Source of the DNA: Klenkia brasiliensis | Lineage (GTDB): Bacteria; Actinomycetota; Actinomycetes; Mycobacteriales; Geodermatophilaceae | DNA: 64,000 nt | Reading direction: 5' to 3' | NCBI RefSeq assembly: GCF_900100695.1 | Contig: NZ_FNCF01000004.1 | Location: 558,001 to 622,000 of the forward strand | Shown: positions 53,774 through 61,794 of the stretch, one piece after another | Numbering within the stretch: the first letter of the stretch is position 1 | How the letters are laid out: every line of letters starts with the position of its first letter | Notes under the pieces: model-generated | Told to the model about the DNA's origin: nothing | What the model saw: only the letters and a program-made list of their open reading frames with translations | Databases searched by the model: none | Made by a program: the position numbers and the translations under genes

Positions 53774-54735
53774 TGCGGTTCGCGACCTGGGAGCACCGGG
53801 GCGAGGTGTCCGCCGGCGTCGTCTCCGACGCCGGCGTGCACGGCATCCCCGGGACGACGGTGCTCGAGCTGGTGCGGTCGGGGCTGGCCACCGCGCTGGC
53901 CGCGGGGGAGCAGGCCCTGGAGGCACCCGCGGTGCCGCTGGCCGACGTCGTGCTGCTGCCGCCGCTGCAGCCCCCGACGGTGCGTGACTTCGTCGCCTTC
54001 GAGGAGCACGTCGAGGGCGTCGTGAAGGGCGTCACCGGTGGGGACGGCGGGGTGGTGCCCGAGTGGTACCAGGCGCCCACGTTCTACTTCACCAACCCCT
54101 ACGCGGTGGTCGGTGCGCACGACGACGTCGCCGTGCCGCCGGGCTGCTCGGTGCTGGACTTCGAACTCGAGGTGGCCGCGGTCATCGGTCGCGACGGCGC
54201 CTCGCTGGACCCGGAGCAGGCCCGCGAGCACGTGTTCGGCTACACGGTCCTCAACGACTGGTCCGCCCGCGACCTGCAGGCCCGGGAGATGAAGGTCAGC
54301 CTCGGTCCGGCCAAGGGCAAGGACTTCGCCACCACCCTGGGCCCGTGGCTGGTCACCGCCGACGAGCTGGAGCCCTTCCGCGACGCCGAGGGCTTCCTGG
54401 CCCTGGCCATGCAGGTCAGCGTCAACGGCGAGCTGGTGGGTCAGGACCTGCTGTCCAACATGGGCTGGCCCTTCGAGGAGCTGGTCGCCTACGCCAGCCG
54501 CGGCACCGTCGTCCGCGCCGGGGACGTGCTGGGGTCGGGCACCTGCGGCAACGGGGGGTGCCTGGGGGAGCTGTGGGGCCGCAACGGTTCCCGCACGCCC
54601 CCGCCGCTGCAGCCCGGCGACGTGGTGGAGATGACCGTCGAGGGCATCGGCACCATCCGCAACCGCGTCGTGGCCGGCGTCGAGCTGCCCCCGGTGGCCC
54701 CGGCCCGGACCCGCACCCGCGCCCGCACCCGATGA
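53773..54735 (+). CDS. Fumarylacetoacetase-family hydrolase
   Basis: This 320-residue FAH-fold enzyme has metal ligands Glu131 and Glu133 in FELEVAAVIG and Asp162 in NDWSARDLQ, followed by the substrate loop GPAKGKDFATTLGPWLV. The C-terminal SGTCGNGGCLGELWGRNG is typical of the larger FAH proteins. Such enzymes hydrolyse, hydrate or decarboxylate ring-fission products. The last 10 residues are an Arg/Thr/Ala run (ARTRTRARTR) encoded by a simple repeat and are probably dispensable. It overlaps both neighbours (TGATG, ATGA). Confidence 0.88.
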   Translation: MRFATWEHRGEVSAGVVSDAGVHGIPGTTVLELVRSGLATALAAGEQALEAPAVPLADVVLLPPLQPPTVRDFVAFEEHVEGVVKGVTGGDGGVVPEWYQAPTFYFTNPYAVVGAHDDVAVPPGCSVLDFELEVAAVIGRDGASLDPEQAREHVFGYTVLNDWSARDLQAREMKVSLGPAKGKDFATTLGPWLVTADELEPFRDAEGFLALAMQVSVNGELVGQDLLSNMGWPFEELVAYASRGTVVRAGDVLGSGTCGNGGCLGELWGRNGSRTPPPLQPGDVVEMTVEGIGTIRNRVVAGVELPPVAPARTRTRARTR

Positions 54736-55478
54736 ACCCGGACCTGGCCGGCCGGGTCGTCGTCGTCACCGGCGGCGGCCGCGGCCAGGGGGCGGCGGAG
54801 GCCCGGCTGCTCAGCTCGCTGGGCGCCCGGGTCACCGCCCTGGACGTCGCCGGGGCCCCCGACGAGGACCTCGGCGGTGCCGCCTACCGCCGGCTCGACG
54901 TCACCGACGCCGCCGGCTGGGCGGCGCTGGCCGCCGACCTCCCGGTGGTCCACGGCCTGGTCTGCAACGCCGGCATCACCTGGCGGGCGCGGGTCACCGA
55001 GCTGGACCCGGCCGACCTGGCGCGGGTCATGGCGGTCAACGTCACCGGCACGCTGCTGGGCCTGCAGGCCCTCACCCCGCGGATGCGGTCCGGCGGGTCG
55101 GTGGTCGTCGTCGGCTCGGTGGCCGGGCTGACCGGGCACTTCCCGGCGGCCTACACGGCCAGCAAGTGGGCGCTGCGCGGGCTGGCCAAGGCGGCCTGCC
55201 TGGAGCTGGGCCCGCGCGGCATCCGGGTCAACACCGTCCACCCCGGCTACGTCGAGACGCCGATGACCGCCTCGGCCGCCCCGGCCTTCCGGGCGGCCAA
55301 CGTCGCCGAGACCCCGCTGGGGCGCACCGGCACCGTCGACGAGGTGGCCCCGCTGGTGGCCTTCCTGCTCGGCGACGGCGCCGGGTTCATCACCGGCGCG
55401 GAGATCCCCGTCGACGGGGGCCTCACCGCCCACGGCGGCGTGAAGTCCATCAGCGACGCCGTCGCCGCATCCACCTGA
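54732..55478 (+). CDS. SDR-family oxidoreductase
   Basis: This classical short-chain dehydrogenase has 248 residues. TGGGRGQG (13-20) binds the dinucleotide, and Asp38 after the second strand (ALDVAG) points to NAD(H). NAG (79-81) and the catalytic Ser129, Tyr141 and Lys145 (VVGSVAG, YTASK) are present. The end FITGAEIPVDGGLTAHGG is standard. It sits inside the LysR-linked operon, overlapping the FAH-like gene by ATGA, so it likely oxidises or reduces a pathway intermediate. Confidence 0.88.
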   Translation: MNPDLAGRVVVVTGGGRGQGAAEARLLSSLGARVTALDVAGAPDEDLGGAAYRRLDVTDAAGWAALAADLPVVHGLVCNAGITWRARVTELDPADLARVMAVNVTGTLLGLQALTPRMRSGGSVVVVGSVAGLTGHFPAAYTASKWALRGLAKAACLELGPRGIRVNTVHPGYVETPMTASAAPAFRAANVAETPLGRTGTVDEVAPLVAFLLGDGAGFITGAEIPVDGGLTAHGGVKSISDAVAAST

Positions 55479-55494
55479 CCAGAGAGGAACACAC

Positions 55495-56664
55495 GTGTTC
55501 GAGTACTTCCCGGGCAACTACGTCTGGAACCTGGGCGTCGTCGCGACGCTGAACTCCGGGGGCCTCATCGACGAGGTCGACCGCGCCTGCCGGCCGATCA
55601 AGGACGCCGCGCAGCAGGGCGAGGACGCCGGGACCCAGGACTTCCTGCGGGCCTGGACGGCGCTGACCGACCAGCTCGTGGACCAGGCCGAGGCCGCGGA
55701 GAAGGCCGGCCACACCCGCACCGCCGGGCAGCTGTGGTTCCGGGCCACCAACTACCTCTGCCAGGCCGAGCGGATGCTGTCCCACCGCAGCCCCGACCGG
55801 GTGCCCACCTACCGGCGGGTCATCCAGATCGCCGAGCGCGCCTTCGCCACGCACAGCCCCCGGGTGTCGCGGGTGGAGATCCCCTACGAGGGGACGACGC
55901 TGCCGGCCTACTTCAGCGCCGCCCCGGCCACCGACGACGGCCCGGCGCCGGTGGTCGTGCTGGTGAACGGGCTGGACTCCACCAAGGAGCACATGTACAC
56001 GTCCAACCACTGGGCGGAGCTGGCCGCCCGCGGCATCTCCTGCCTGATGCTCGACCAGCCCGGCACCGGTGAGGCGCTGCGCCTGCAGGGCCTTCCCGCG
56101 CGCATCGACACCGAGGTGTGGGCCGGCGCGGCGGTGGACTGGCTGGAGACCCGCGACGACGTCGACACCGCGCGGATCGGGATCGTGGGCTGGTCACTGG
56201 GTGGCTACTTCTCCCCGCGGGCCGCGGCCTTCGAGAAGCGCTTCGCGCTGTGCGTGGCGTGGGGGGCCAACCACGACTGGGGCGCGGTGCAGCGGCGCCG
56301 GGCCCAGCGGGAGGGCGAGCGGCCCGTGCCGCACTACTGGTCGCACGTGCTGTGGGTGTGGGGCATCGAGGGCGACGAGCACCACCTCGACGCCTTCCTG
56401 GACTTCGCCGACGGCGTGCACCTGGACGGCGTGGTCGAGCAGATCACCGTGCCGTTCCTCGTCGCGCACGGCGAGAATGACCGGCAGATCCCGCTGGAGT
56501 ACGCGCACCGCTCCTACGAGCAGGCGGTGAACTCCCCGAAGCGGGAGCTGCGGGTGTTCACCCCCGAGGAGGGCGGCACCGAGCACATCGGCCTGGACCA
56601 CCTGCCGCACGTCAGCGTGTTCGTCGCCGACTGGGTCGCCGACACCTTCGCCGAGCTCGGCTGA
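55495..56664 (+). CDS. Alpha/beta hydrolase resembling C-C bond hydrolases (pseudooxynicotine hydrolase type)
   Basis: This 389-residue protein has an N-terminal helical region (about 1-125) and an alpha/beta hydrolase core. The nucleophile is Ser234 in GWSLGG, with Asp329 in HGENDRQIP and His364 in GTEHIG. The oxyanion segment is NGLDSTKEH. The helical front plus FrsA-like core resembles 2,6-dihydroxypseudooxynicotine hydrolase, which breaks a C-C bond in nicotine breakdown, and fungal Ayg1-type hydrolases. Cleaving the ring-fission product is a plausible job. GTG 55495 has AGAGAGGAA upstream. It is the last gene of the operon. Confidence 0.85.
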   Translation: MFEYFPGNYVWNLGVVATLNSGGLIDEVDRACRPIKDAAQQGEDAGTQDFLRAWTALTDQLVDQAEAAEKAGHTRTAGQLWFRATNYLCQAERMLSHRSPDRVPTYRRVIQIAERAFATHSPRVSRVEIPYEGTTLPAYFSAAPATDDGPAPVVVLVNGLDSTKEHMYTSNHWAELAARGISCLMLDQPGTGEALRLQGLPARIDTEVWAGAAVDWLETRDDVDTARIGIVGWSLGGYFSPRAAAFEKRFALCVAWGANHDWGAVQRRRAQREGERPVPHYWSHVLWVWGIEGDEHHLDAFLDFADGVHLDGVVEQITVPFLVAHGENDRQIPLEYAHRSYEQAVNSPKRELRVFTPEEGGTEHIGLDHLPHVSVFVADWVADTFAELG

Positions 56665-56682
56665 GCGGGCCGGACCGCCCGC
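56665..56682. terminator. Short hairpin between convergent genes
   Basis: GCGGGC and GCCCGC pair around a 6-nt loop, starting at the base after the hydrolase stop. The DUF2877 gene ends at 56689 from the other side. A 6-bp stem is weak, so this is a tentative call. Confidence 0.4.
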
Positions 56683-56688
56683 CCCGCG

Positions 56689-57654
56689 TCAGCGGGTGCG
56701 GGTGGTCCGGTCGGCCAGGTCGATCGCGGTGGACAGGCCCAGCGCCATGGCCCGGCCGCTGGTCGAGCCGGTGGCCAGGAGCGCGGCCAGCGCGCCGTCC
56801 AGGTCGCCCTGCCCGGTCAGCGCCCGGACGACGGCGGCGAACTCGCCGCTCACCCGGCCGGCCGCGGCGTGCCGGAGCAGCGCCCGGGACAGCTCGGTGG
56901 TGCGCCCGGCGGCCAGCGCGTGCACGCCGGCGCCGAACCGCTCGGCGGCCGGGTGGCCCATGAGCACGAGCCCCGCGACCGTGCCGGCCAGCACGTCGTC
57001 GCCGGCCGGGGTCAGGCCGGGGCCCAGCCCGACGAGGCGGGTGGCGGTGCGCAGCGCGGCGTCGAGGTCGGCGCGGCGGACGGCCCCGCGCAGCGCCGCC
57101 AGCGGGCCGCTGGGGCCACCGGGCAGACCGGGCAGGGTGAACGCCGAGTGCGGGCCGTCGCCGTAGAGCGCGGTGCGCAGCGTGCGGATGCCCTCGGGCA
57201 GCAGCACCGGCCGCAGGCCGGGCAGCTTGGGCCGCGGGTCCCACCACGCGGCGGCGGACACGGTGAGGTCGCCGACGACGACGCGGCCGCCGCCCACGCA
57301 GGCGCGCGCGCCGGCCGGGGCACCCACCAGCGGACGGCCGTTGGAGGGCCGGGAGAGCACCAGGCCCAGCGGGAGCCGGGCGGCGTCGGCGGTGAGCACG
57401 CCCACCACGTCGGGGCCCTGCGGGGTGGCCACGGTCAGGTAGACGGCGGCCGGCACCGACAGCAGCACGGTGGCGGCGCGGACCGGTCCGCGCAGCAGCT
57501 CCGCGACCCCGGTGCTCGCGGCGGCGGGGACGGCGGGCCCGGCCAGCACGCGGGTGGAGCGGGCGGCCTCCCGGGGGAGCGGGATGGTGGGCACCCCGGC
57601 GCGGGCGGCCCGGCCCAGCGTGGTCGCGGTGGGCTGCGGTTCGGCGGTGCGCAT
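56689..57654 (-). CDS. DUF2877 domain protein (AllH-like)
   Basis: This 321-residue protein carries the DUF2877 signature GLGPGLTPAGDDVLAG (about 209-224). DUF2877 proteins accompany purine, allantoin and urea-carboxylase genes, and E. coli AllH of the oxamate carbamoyltransferase complex AllFGH is a member. AllF and AllG partners are not present here. ATG 57654 has GGGAGGA upstream. It diverges from pucR, a purine-catabolism-type regulator, which supports a role in ureide or purine nitrogen use. The enzymatic role is unproven. Confidence 0.75.
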   Translation of the reverse strand: MRTAEPQPTATTLGRAARAGVPTIPLPREAARSTRVLAGPAVPAAASTGVAELLRGPVRAATVLLSVPAAVYLTVATPQGPDVVGVLTADAARLPLGLVLSRPSNGRPLVGAPAGARACVGGGRVVVGDLTVSAAAWWDPRPKLPGLRPVLLPEGIRTLRTALYGDGPHSAFTLPGLPGGPSGPLAALRGAVRRADLDAALRTATRLVGLGPGLTPAGDDVLAGTVAGLVLMGHPAAERFGAGVHALAAGRTTELSRALLRHAAAGRVSGEFAAVVRALTGQGDLDGALAALLATGSTSGRAMALGLSTAIDLADRTTRTR

Positions 57655-57850
57655 GGGTCCTCCCGTGGGTTCCGGTGGTCGTCCCCTGGACCACCGGCCA
57701 CCCGGTGGACCACGGGGGTGGGAGGCCGACGAGCGGCGGCTTACCATCCACGCAGCCCAGCTGGGCGTATGTCGAACCTATGCGGCGCGTCCACCGGCCT
57801 CGTATGGCGTAACTAGCCAAGAATGCGTGGCCGTCTCCAGGTAGCTCTGA

Positions 57851-57856
57851 CAGGAT
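57851..57856 (+). promoter_or_regulatory. -10 element CAGGAT upstream of pucR
   Basis: CAGGAT would give a leader of about 39 nt with GGGGGGA before GTG 57902. The 247-bp gap also holds a perfect 12-bp palindrome, GCCCAGCTGGGC (57755-57766), which could be an operator for the divergent pair. Confidence 0.45.
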
Positions 57857-57901
57857 GAGGCAGCACAACCGGGGGAGCACGGGACGTGGGGGGACTGCAC
57901 G

Positions 57902-59848
57902 GTGACGGATCGTGATCAAGGACTGGGCTTGACCTCGGACGGTGGCCGGACGGCTCCGCTGCGTCAGGTGACGACGAGGTCGGAACCGGCGCTGTCCCGA
58001 GTGGCGCCGACCGAGCGCACCGCCCTCGAGGACAGCATGGGCCTGTCGGTCACCCAGCTGCTGGCGCTCACCGACGGCACCCTCGTCGCGGGCTCGGCGG
58101 GTGCCGGCCGGGTGGTCCGCCAGGTGGTCGTCGACGACCCCGCCGACCCGCTGGCCGGTGCCGGTCCCGACGTCCTGGTCGTGCTCGGCGCCCGGCTGCC
58201 GCCGGCCGACCCGGCGCAGTGCCGCGCGCTCATCGAGCGGCTCACCGCGCTGGGCACCGCGGCGCTGGCCTACCGCGACGCCGAGGGCCCGCCCGCCGTC
58301 CCCGCGGAGGTCCGCTACGAGGCCGACCGGCGCGGTTTCCCGGTCGTCGCGCTGCCGCGCACCTCCCGGCTGGACCTGGTGGTGGCCGAGGTGTTCGGCG
58401 CCATCGTGTCCAAGCAGACCCAGGCGCTGAGCCTGGCCGACCGGATGCACAACCAGTTCATCGACGTCGCGCTCACCGGCGGCGGGCTGGCCGAGGTCAC
58501 CGCGCAGGCGGCCACCTTCCTCGACGGCGCCGCGGTGCTCGGCCTGGGCCCCGACCGCGAGATCGCCACCAGCGCCGGCCCCTCCGACGACGTCGCCGAG
58601 GTGCGGGACTGGCTGTGGCTGCTCGACGCCGCCGCCGACGACGCCTACTCCGACCTGCCCAGCGCGCGCCGGCTGTCGGAGAACCGGGCCGACCAGGCCA
58701 TCGTCACCCCCGCCGACGTGCTGGCCGACGCCGACCTGTCACCGGCCGACGGCATCCTGCTGGTGCCCGGCCACCACGAGCTGCCCGGCGGGGTCGGCGA
58801 GTACGCCGTCGCGCCGATCATGGCCGGCGACCAGCGGCACGGCTGGCTGGTCGCGGTCAACCGGCACGGGCCGATGCTGGTCGGGGCCGGCGCGGTGCTC
58901 GAGCGCGGGGCGGTCATCGCGGCGCTGTCGGAGATCCGCCACCAGGCCGTGCACTCGGTGGAGCTGCGCTTCCAGGGCGACATGGTGCGCCGGCTGGTCA
59001 GCGGCACCGTCGGGCACACGGAGCGGGCGCTGGCCTACACCCGCTCCTTCGGCTGGCGGCTGGACGGGCCGGTGGTGGTGCTGGTGACCGCCACCGAGAC
59101 CGTCGCCGACGCCAGCGCCGACCCCACCCGGGCCCTGGACGTGCTGGACCGGCTGGCCGACGGCTGGCGGGCCGCGATCGACGGCGAGGTCGCCGGCGCC
59201 GCGGTGGCGGGTCTGGCCACCGAGATCGTCACCGTGCTGCCGCTGGACGGCCGGACCCCCGAGGAGCTCACCTCGCTGGTCGCCGCGGTCACCGGCCGGG
59301 TCAACGCCCGGCTGCGCCGCGTCGGGCGGGTGCTGGCCACCGGCATCGGCCGGCCGGCGCGGGAGCTGTCCGGGCTGGGTGAGGCGCACCAGCAGGCGCA
59401 GCGGGCGCTGCAGGTCGGCCAGGAGATCCACGGCGAGGCCACCGTCACCCACTTCGACCAGCTCGGGGTGTTCCGGCTGCTGTCGCTGATCCCGGACTCC
59501 ACGGAGCTGCGGTCCTACGTCGACGAGGTGCTCGGCCCGCTGGCCGACGCCGCCGACCCCGACTCCGCCGACCTGCGCGACACCCTCCGGGTGCTGCTGG
59601 AGACCAACCTCAACGTCGCGGAGTCCGCCCGGCGGCTGCACTTCCACTACAACACGATGCGCTACCGGATCGGCAAGCTCGAGCGGATGCTGGGGCCCTT
59701 CACCTCCGACCCCACGCTGCGGCTGAACCTGCTGCTGGCGCTGCACGCGGCCCGGATGCGCGGCCTGGACCAGGCCCACCGGCCCCCGGTGGAGGCCACC
59801 GGCCTGCCCTACCTCGACGACGGCCTGGAGGCCCTCGCCCAGGCCTGA
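57902..59848 (+). CDS. PucR-family transcriptional regulator
   Basis: This 648-residue regulator has an N-terminal PucR sensing domain (about 46-165, GLSVTQLLALTDGTLVAGS), a central region, a CdaR GGDEF-like domain (about 355-500) and a C-terminal HTH of the PucR/CdaR type (about 555-605, LRVLLETNLNVAESARRLHFHYNTMRYRIGKL, seen by NVAESARRLHFHYNTMRYR). PucR proteins control purine or other nitrogen-compound use. A start at GTG 57902 leaves about 45 disordered residues first; ATG 58037 is an alternative. It is divergent from the DUF2877 gene, its likely target. Confidence 0.85.
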   Translation: MTDRDQGLGLTSDGGRTAPLRQVTTRSEPALSRVAPTERTALEDSMGLSVTQLLALTDGTLVAGSAGAGRVVRQVVVDDPADPLAGAGPDVLVVLGARLPPADPAQCRALIERLTALGTAALAYRDAEGPPAVPAEVRYEADRRGFPVVALPRTSRLDLVVAEVFGAIVSKQTQALSLADRMHNQFIDVALTGGGLAEVTAQAATFLDGAAVLGLGPDREIATSAGPSDDVAEVRDWLWLLDAAADDAYSDLPSARRLSENRADQAIVTPADVLADADLSPADGILLVPGHHELPGGVGEYAVAPIMAGDQRHGWLVAVNRHGPMLVGAGAVLERGAVIAALSEIRHQAVHSVELRFQGDMVRRLVSGTVGHTERALAYTRSFGWRLDGPVVVLVTATETVADASADPTRALDVLDRLADGWRAAIDGEVAGAAVAGLATEIVTVLPLDGRTPEELTSLVAAVTGRVNARLRRVGRVLATGIGRPARELSGLGEAHQQAQRALQVGQEIHGEATVTHFDQLGVFRLLSLIPDSTELRSYVDEVLGPLADAADPDSADLRDTLRVLLETNLNVAESARRLHFHYNTMRYRIGKLERMLGPFTSDPTLRLNLLLALHAARMRGLDQAHRPPVEATGLPYLDDGLEALAQA

Positions 59849-59865
59849 GGCCCGGGGACGACGGA

Positions 59866-59893
59866 GGCCCGCCACCCGGGTGGGTGGCGGGCC
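59866..59893. terminator. Bidirectional hairpin terminator between pucR and cbtA
   Basis: A perfect 12-bp GC stem (59866-59877 with 59882-59893) closes on GGGT. It lies in the 58-bp gap between the two converging stops. Confidence 0.85.
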
Positions 59894-59906
59894 CCGACGG
59901 TGCGGT

Positions 59907-60656
59907 TCAGCTGCGGCGGGCGAGGCGGTCGACGAGGTAGCCGGCGGCCAGGCCGAGGGTCGTCCACATGACCGCGAGCTGGCCCAGCGACGCCAGCCGG
60001 AAGTCCCACACCACGGCGGCGGGGACGTCGGAGGCGATGCTGTCCGGGTTGTCCGGCACCAGCAGCACGGTGGCCGCCACCAGTGCGACGGTCAGCAGCA
60101 CCGCCGCGGTCGCCACCGCCGAGGGGTGCAGGCCGCGGGCCCGCAGGGTGCCGACCAGCGCCGACACCAGCAGCGCGGTGACCACGCCGGCGCCCAGCAC
60201 CGCGATGTAGATCGCCGTCCGGGTGCCGACGGTGTCCGGGTCGCCCACGGCGGGCGGGTTGGCCGGCATCTTCAGCGCCGGCAGCAGTGCGAACACGCCG
60301 AACCCGACCGCGGTGAGGACGGCGACCCGGCCGACGTCGGTGCGCCCGGGCAGCCGGTGCCGCACGCCCGCGTAGACCGCGGCCACGACGACGGAGAACA
60401 CGACCGCGGCGACCACGGTGCCGAGGAACCCGCCGACCAGCTGCGTGCCGCGGCCGACCAGCTCCTCGCCGTGCTCGTGCCCGCCGCCGCGGGCCTCCTC
60501 CAGCGCCAGCGCCGGCGCGATGGCCCGCTCGGTCACCAGCAGCGCCCACGTCCCCGACGCCACCCCGGCCACCGCGCCGGCGAGGGCGAAGCGACCCAGC
60601 AGGGGGGCGAAGCGGGGGGCGGTCTCCTGGCGGGGGCTGTCGAGGGCGGCCGCCAT
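59907..60656 (-). CDS. cbtA: Cobalt transporter subunit CbtA
   Basis: CbtA is the larger integral membrane part of the predicted cobalt uptake system CbtAB. The 249-residue protein has about five or six helices. A metal-binding loop near residues 58-66 reads GGHEHGEEL, and a conserved loop reads LKMPANPPAVGDPDTVGTRTA. Both are typical of CbtA. ATG 60656 shares its A with the cbtB stop (TGATG). Control comes from the cobalamin riboswitch ahead of cbtB. Cobalt import for B12 is inferred from family and riboswitch. Confidence 0.9.
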   Translation of the reverse strand: MAAALDSPRQETAPRFAPLLGRFALAGAVAGVASGTWALLVTERAIAPALALEEARGGGHEHGEELVGRGTQLVGGFLGTVVAAVVFSVVVAAVYAGVRHRLPGRTDVGRVAVLTAVGFGVFALLPALKMPANPPAVGDPDTVGTRTAIYIAVLGAGVVTALLVSALVGTLRARGLHPSAVATAAVLLTVALVAATVLLVPDNPDSIASDVPAAVVWDFRLASLGQLAVMWTTLGLAAGYLVDRLARRS

Positions 60657-60859
60657 CAGTGGCACGGCATGCCCAGCGAGTGCCGGGCGTCGTGGAAGAA
60701 CTCGTGCGCGAGGTCGCCGGCCGAGGCGAGCACGGCCCCGTTGTCCTGGGCGACCAGGTAGAGGGCGAACAGCGCGAGCAGCGCCAGGGCCCACGCGTAG
60801 GCCGGCACGGCCATGCGGGGCACGGCGGTGCGGGGGGTGGTGTGCTGTGCAGAGGTCAT
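60656..60859 (-). CDS. cbtB: Cobalt transporter subunit CbtB
   Basis: CbtB is a very small partner of CbtA. The 67-residue protein has one membrane helix (about 19-38, YAWALALLALFALYLVAQD) and a His-rich C-terminus, AHEFFHDARHSLGMPCH. It has the standard CbtB shape, with the His/Cys end probably binding the metal. ATG 60859 has GGAAAGGG at 8 nt. An in-frame ATG seven codons upstream is possible. It follows a cobalamin riboswitch and overlaps cbtA. Confidence 0.88.
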   Translation of the reverse strand: MTSAQHTTPRTAVPRMAVPAYAWALALLALFALYLVAQDNGAVLASAGDLAHEFFHDARHSLGMPCH

Positions 60860-60889
60860 CGGGGAACCCTTTCCGTCCATCACTCGTGG

Positions 60890-61002
60890 GAGCGCCGCGG
60901 CCGGTGTCCGGCTGCCGGGCGCGAGCGCCCGGGTGACGGTGGCGAGGACCGCGCCGGACTCCCACCGGCTTCCCTGCACCGCAGCTGTGCGGAACCTACG
61001 GC
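60890..61002 (-). promoter_or_regulatory. Cobalamin (B12) riboswitch upstream of cbtBA
   Basis: The minus-strand RNA shows the core order of the family: GGGAAGCCGGUG, then GAGUCCGGCGCGGUCC, UCGCCACCGUCACCCGGG (within 60974-60928), and a B12-box-like GCCGGACACCGGCC (about 60912-60899). The box is GCCGGACAC rather than GCCAGGAGAC. No terminator stem follows. The SD of cbtB lies about 25 nt downstream, so translational control is likely. CbtAB genes often carry this riboswitch. Confidence 0.82.
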
Positions 61003-61031
61003 CGGGTTCCCCGGTCCACCAACGTCGAAGG

Positions 61032-61045
61032 TGCGTAGCTACGCA
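61032..61045. repeat. Perfect 14-bp palindrome TGCGTAGCTACGCA
   Basis: The palindrome covers the stop codon of the Fe-S protein gene and lies upstream of the cbtBA riboswitch. It may be an operator or part of a promoter. No family is recognised. Confidence 0.5.
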
Positions 61046-61713
61046 GGCAGCCCGACCAGCACGCAGTCCGCGCACGGCAGCGCACCCGGCAGCCGGTGCA
61101 GCAGGCAGCACGACCGCCGGGCGAAGCCGCCGCCCTGCCGCCACCCGCCGGTGCCGGCCAGGGGGCCCGCGGCCAGCAGCGCGTCCAGCACCGCCCGGGT
61201 GCGGGTGGCGAGGTCCGGCCGGGCACCGGCCACCACGACGGCCGTGCCGTGCAGGGCGGACACCACGTTGCCGGTCAGCACCCGGGTGGACACCGACCGG
61301 GCCGCGACGGCGGCGGTCCACGGGCCGACCAGCGGGGTCAGCCAGTGCGCGGCCAGCCCGGCCGCGACGTCCTCCGGCGCGGGGACCGCGACCGTCCGCA
61401 CACCCGACCACGCCATCGGCACCGGGTTCGACCCCGCCGGCTGCAGCACGACCGAGGCCGGCACCGGCAGCACGCCGGTGGCCAGCGCGGCGCCCAGGGC
61501 GGGGGAGAGCACCCGGGCGGCCACACCGAGGTGCACCAGCGAGTGCACCTCGCGGGCCCCGGCGGCCGGGCCGAGCACCGCGGAGACCACGGCCGCCCGG
61601 GCGTCGAGCAGCCGGTCGGCGTCGGCCAGGTCCACCGCACCGGGGCCGGCGTCCTCGTCCACCGCGCAGAACGCCCCGAGCCGCGCGGCGGCGGCGAGGG
61701 CGGCGACGGGCAC
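61039..61713 (-). CDS. [2Fe-2S]-binding protein, FhuF C-terminal-like
   Basis: This 224-residue protein ends with CCLLHRLPGALPCADC, the CC-x10-C-x2-C signature of the FhuF C-terminal domain in ferric-siderophore reductases. The rest is Ala/Val-rich with no other motif, although HSLVHLGVAARVLSPALGAAL fits the helical FhuF fold. Reduction of an Fe(III)-siderophore is possible. No siderophore genes are nearby, but a B12-controlled cobalt transporter is. GTG 61713 has a CACCCT -10-like element 6 nt upstream. Confidence 0.75.
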   Translation of the reverse strand: MPVAALAAAARLGAFCAVDEDAGPGAVDLADADRLLDARAAVVSAVLGPAAGAREVHSLVHLGVAARVLSPALGAALATGVLPVPASVVLQPAGSNPVPMAWSGVRTVAVPAPEDVAAGLAAHWLTPLVGPWTAAVAARSVSTRVLTGNVVSALHGTAVVVAGARPDLATRTRAVLDALLAAGPLAGTGGWRQGGGFARRSCCLLHRLPGALPCADCVLVGLPA

Positions 61714-61719
61714 CGCCCC

Positions 61720-61725
61720 AGGGTG
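61720..61725 (-). promoter_or_regulatory. -10-like CACCCT, leaderless type
   Basis: On the minus strand CACCCT, then GGGGCG, then GTG 61713. It resembles the priA case (CACCAT, GGGGCC, GTG). Support is modest. Confidence 0.35.
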
Positions 61726-61794
61726 CCAGCGCGCCGATCGGGCGCGGCGGGCGCAGGGTGGGGCGACACCCGTCCGACCGGCAGGAGCACCCGC

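Noticed and set aside
54690-54731. CRISPR-like or microsatellite array at the end of the FAH-like gene
   Set aside because: It is a short CCCGCACCCG-type simple repeat encoding Arg/Thr/Ala; it has no spacers and too few units.
57755-57766. Palindrome GCCCAGCTGGGC as a confirmed PucR operator
   Set aside because: It is a perfect 12-bp palindrome, but no PucR consensus supports it and such GC palindromes are frequent here. I mention it only in the pucR promoter entry.
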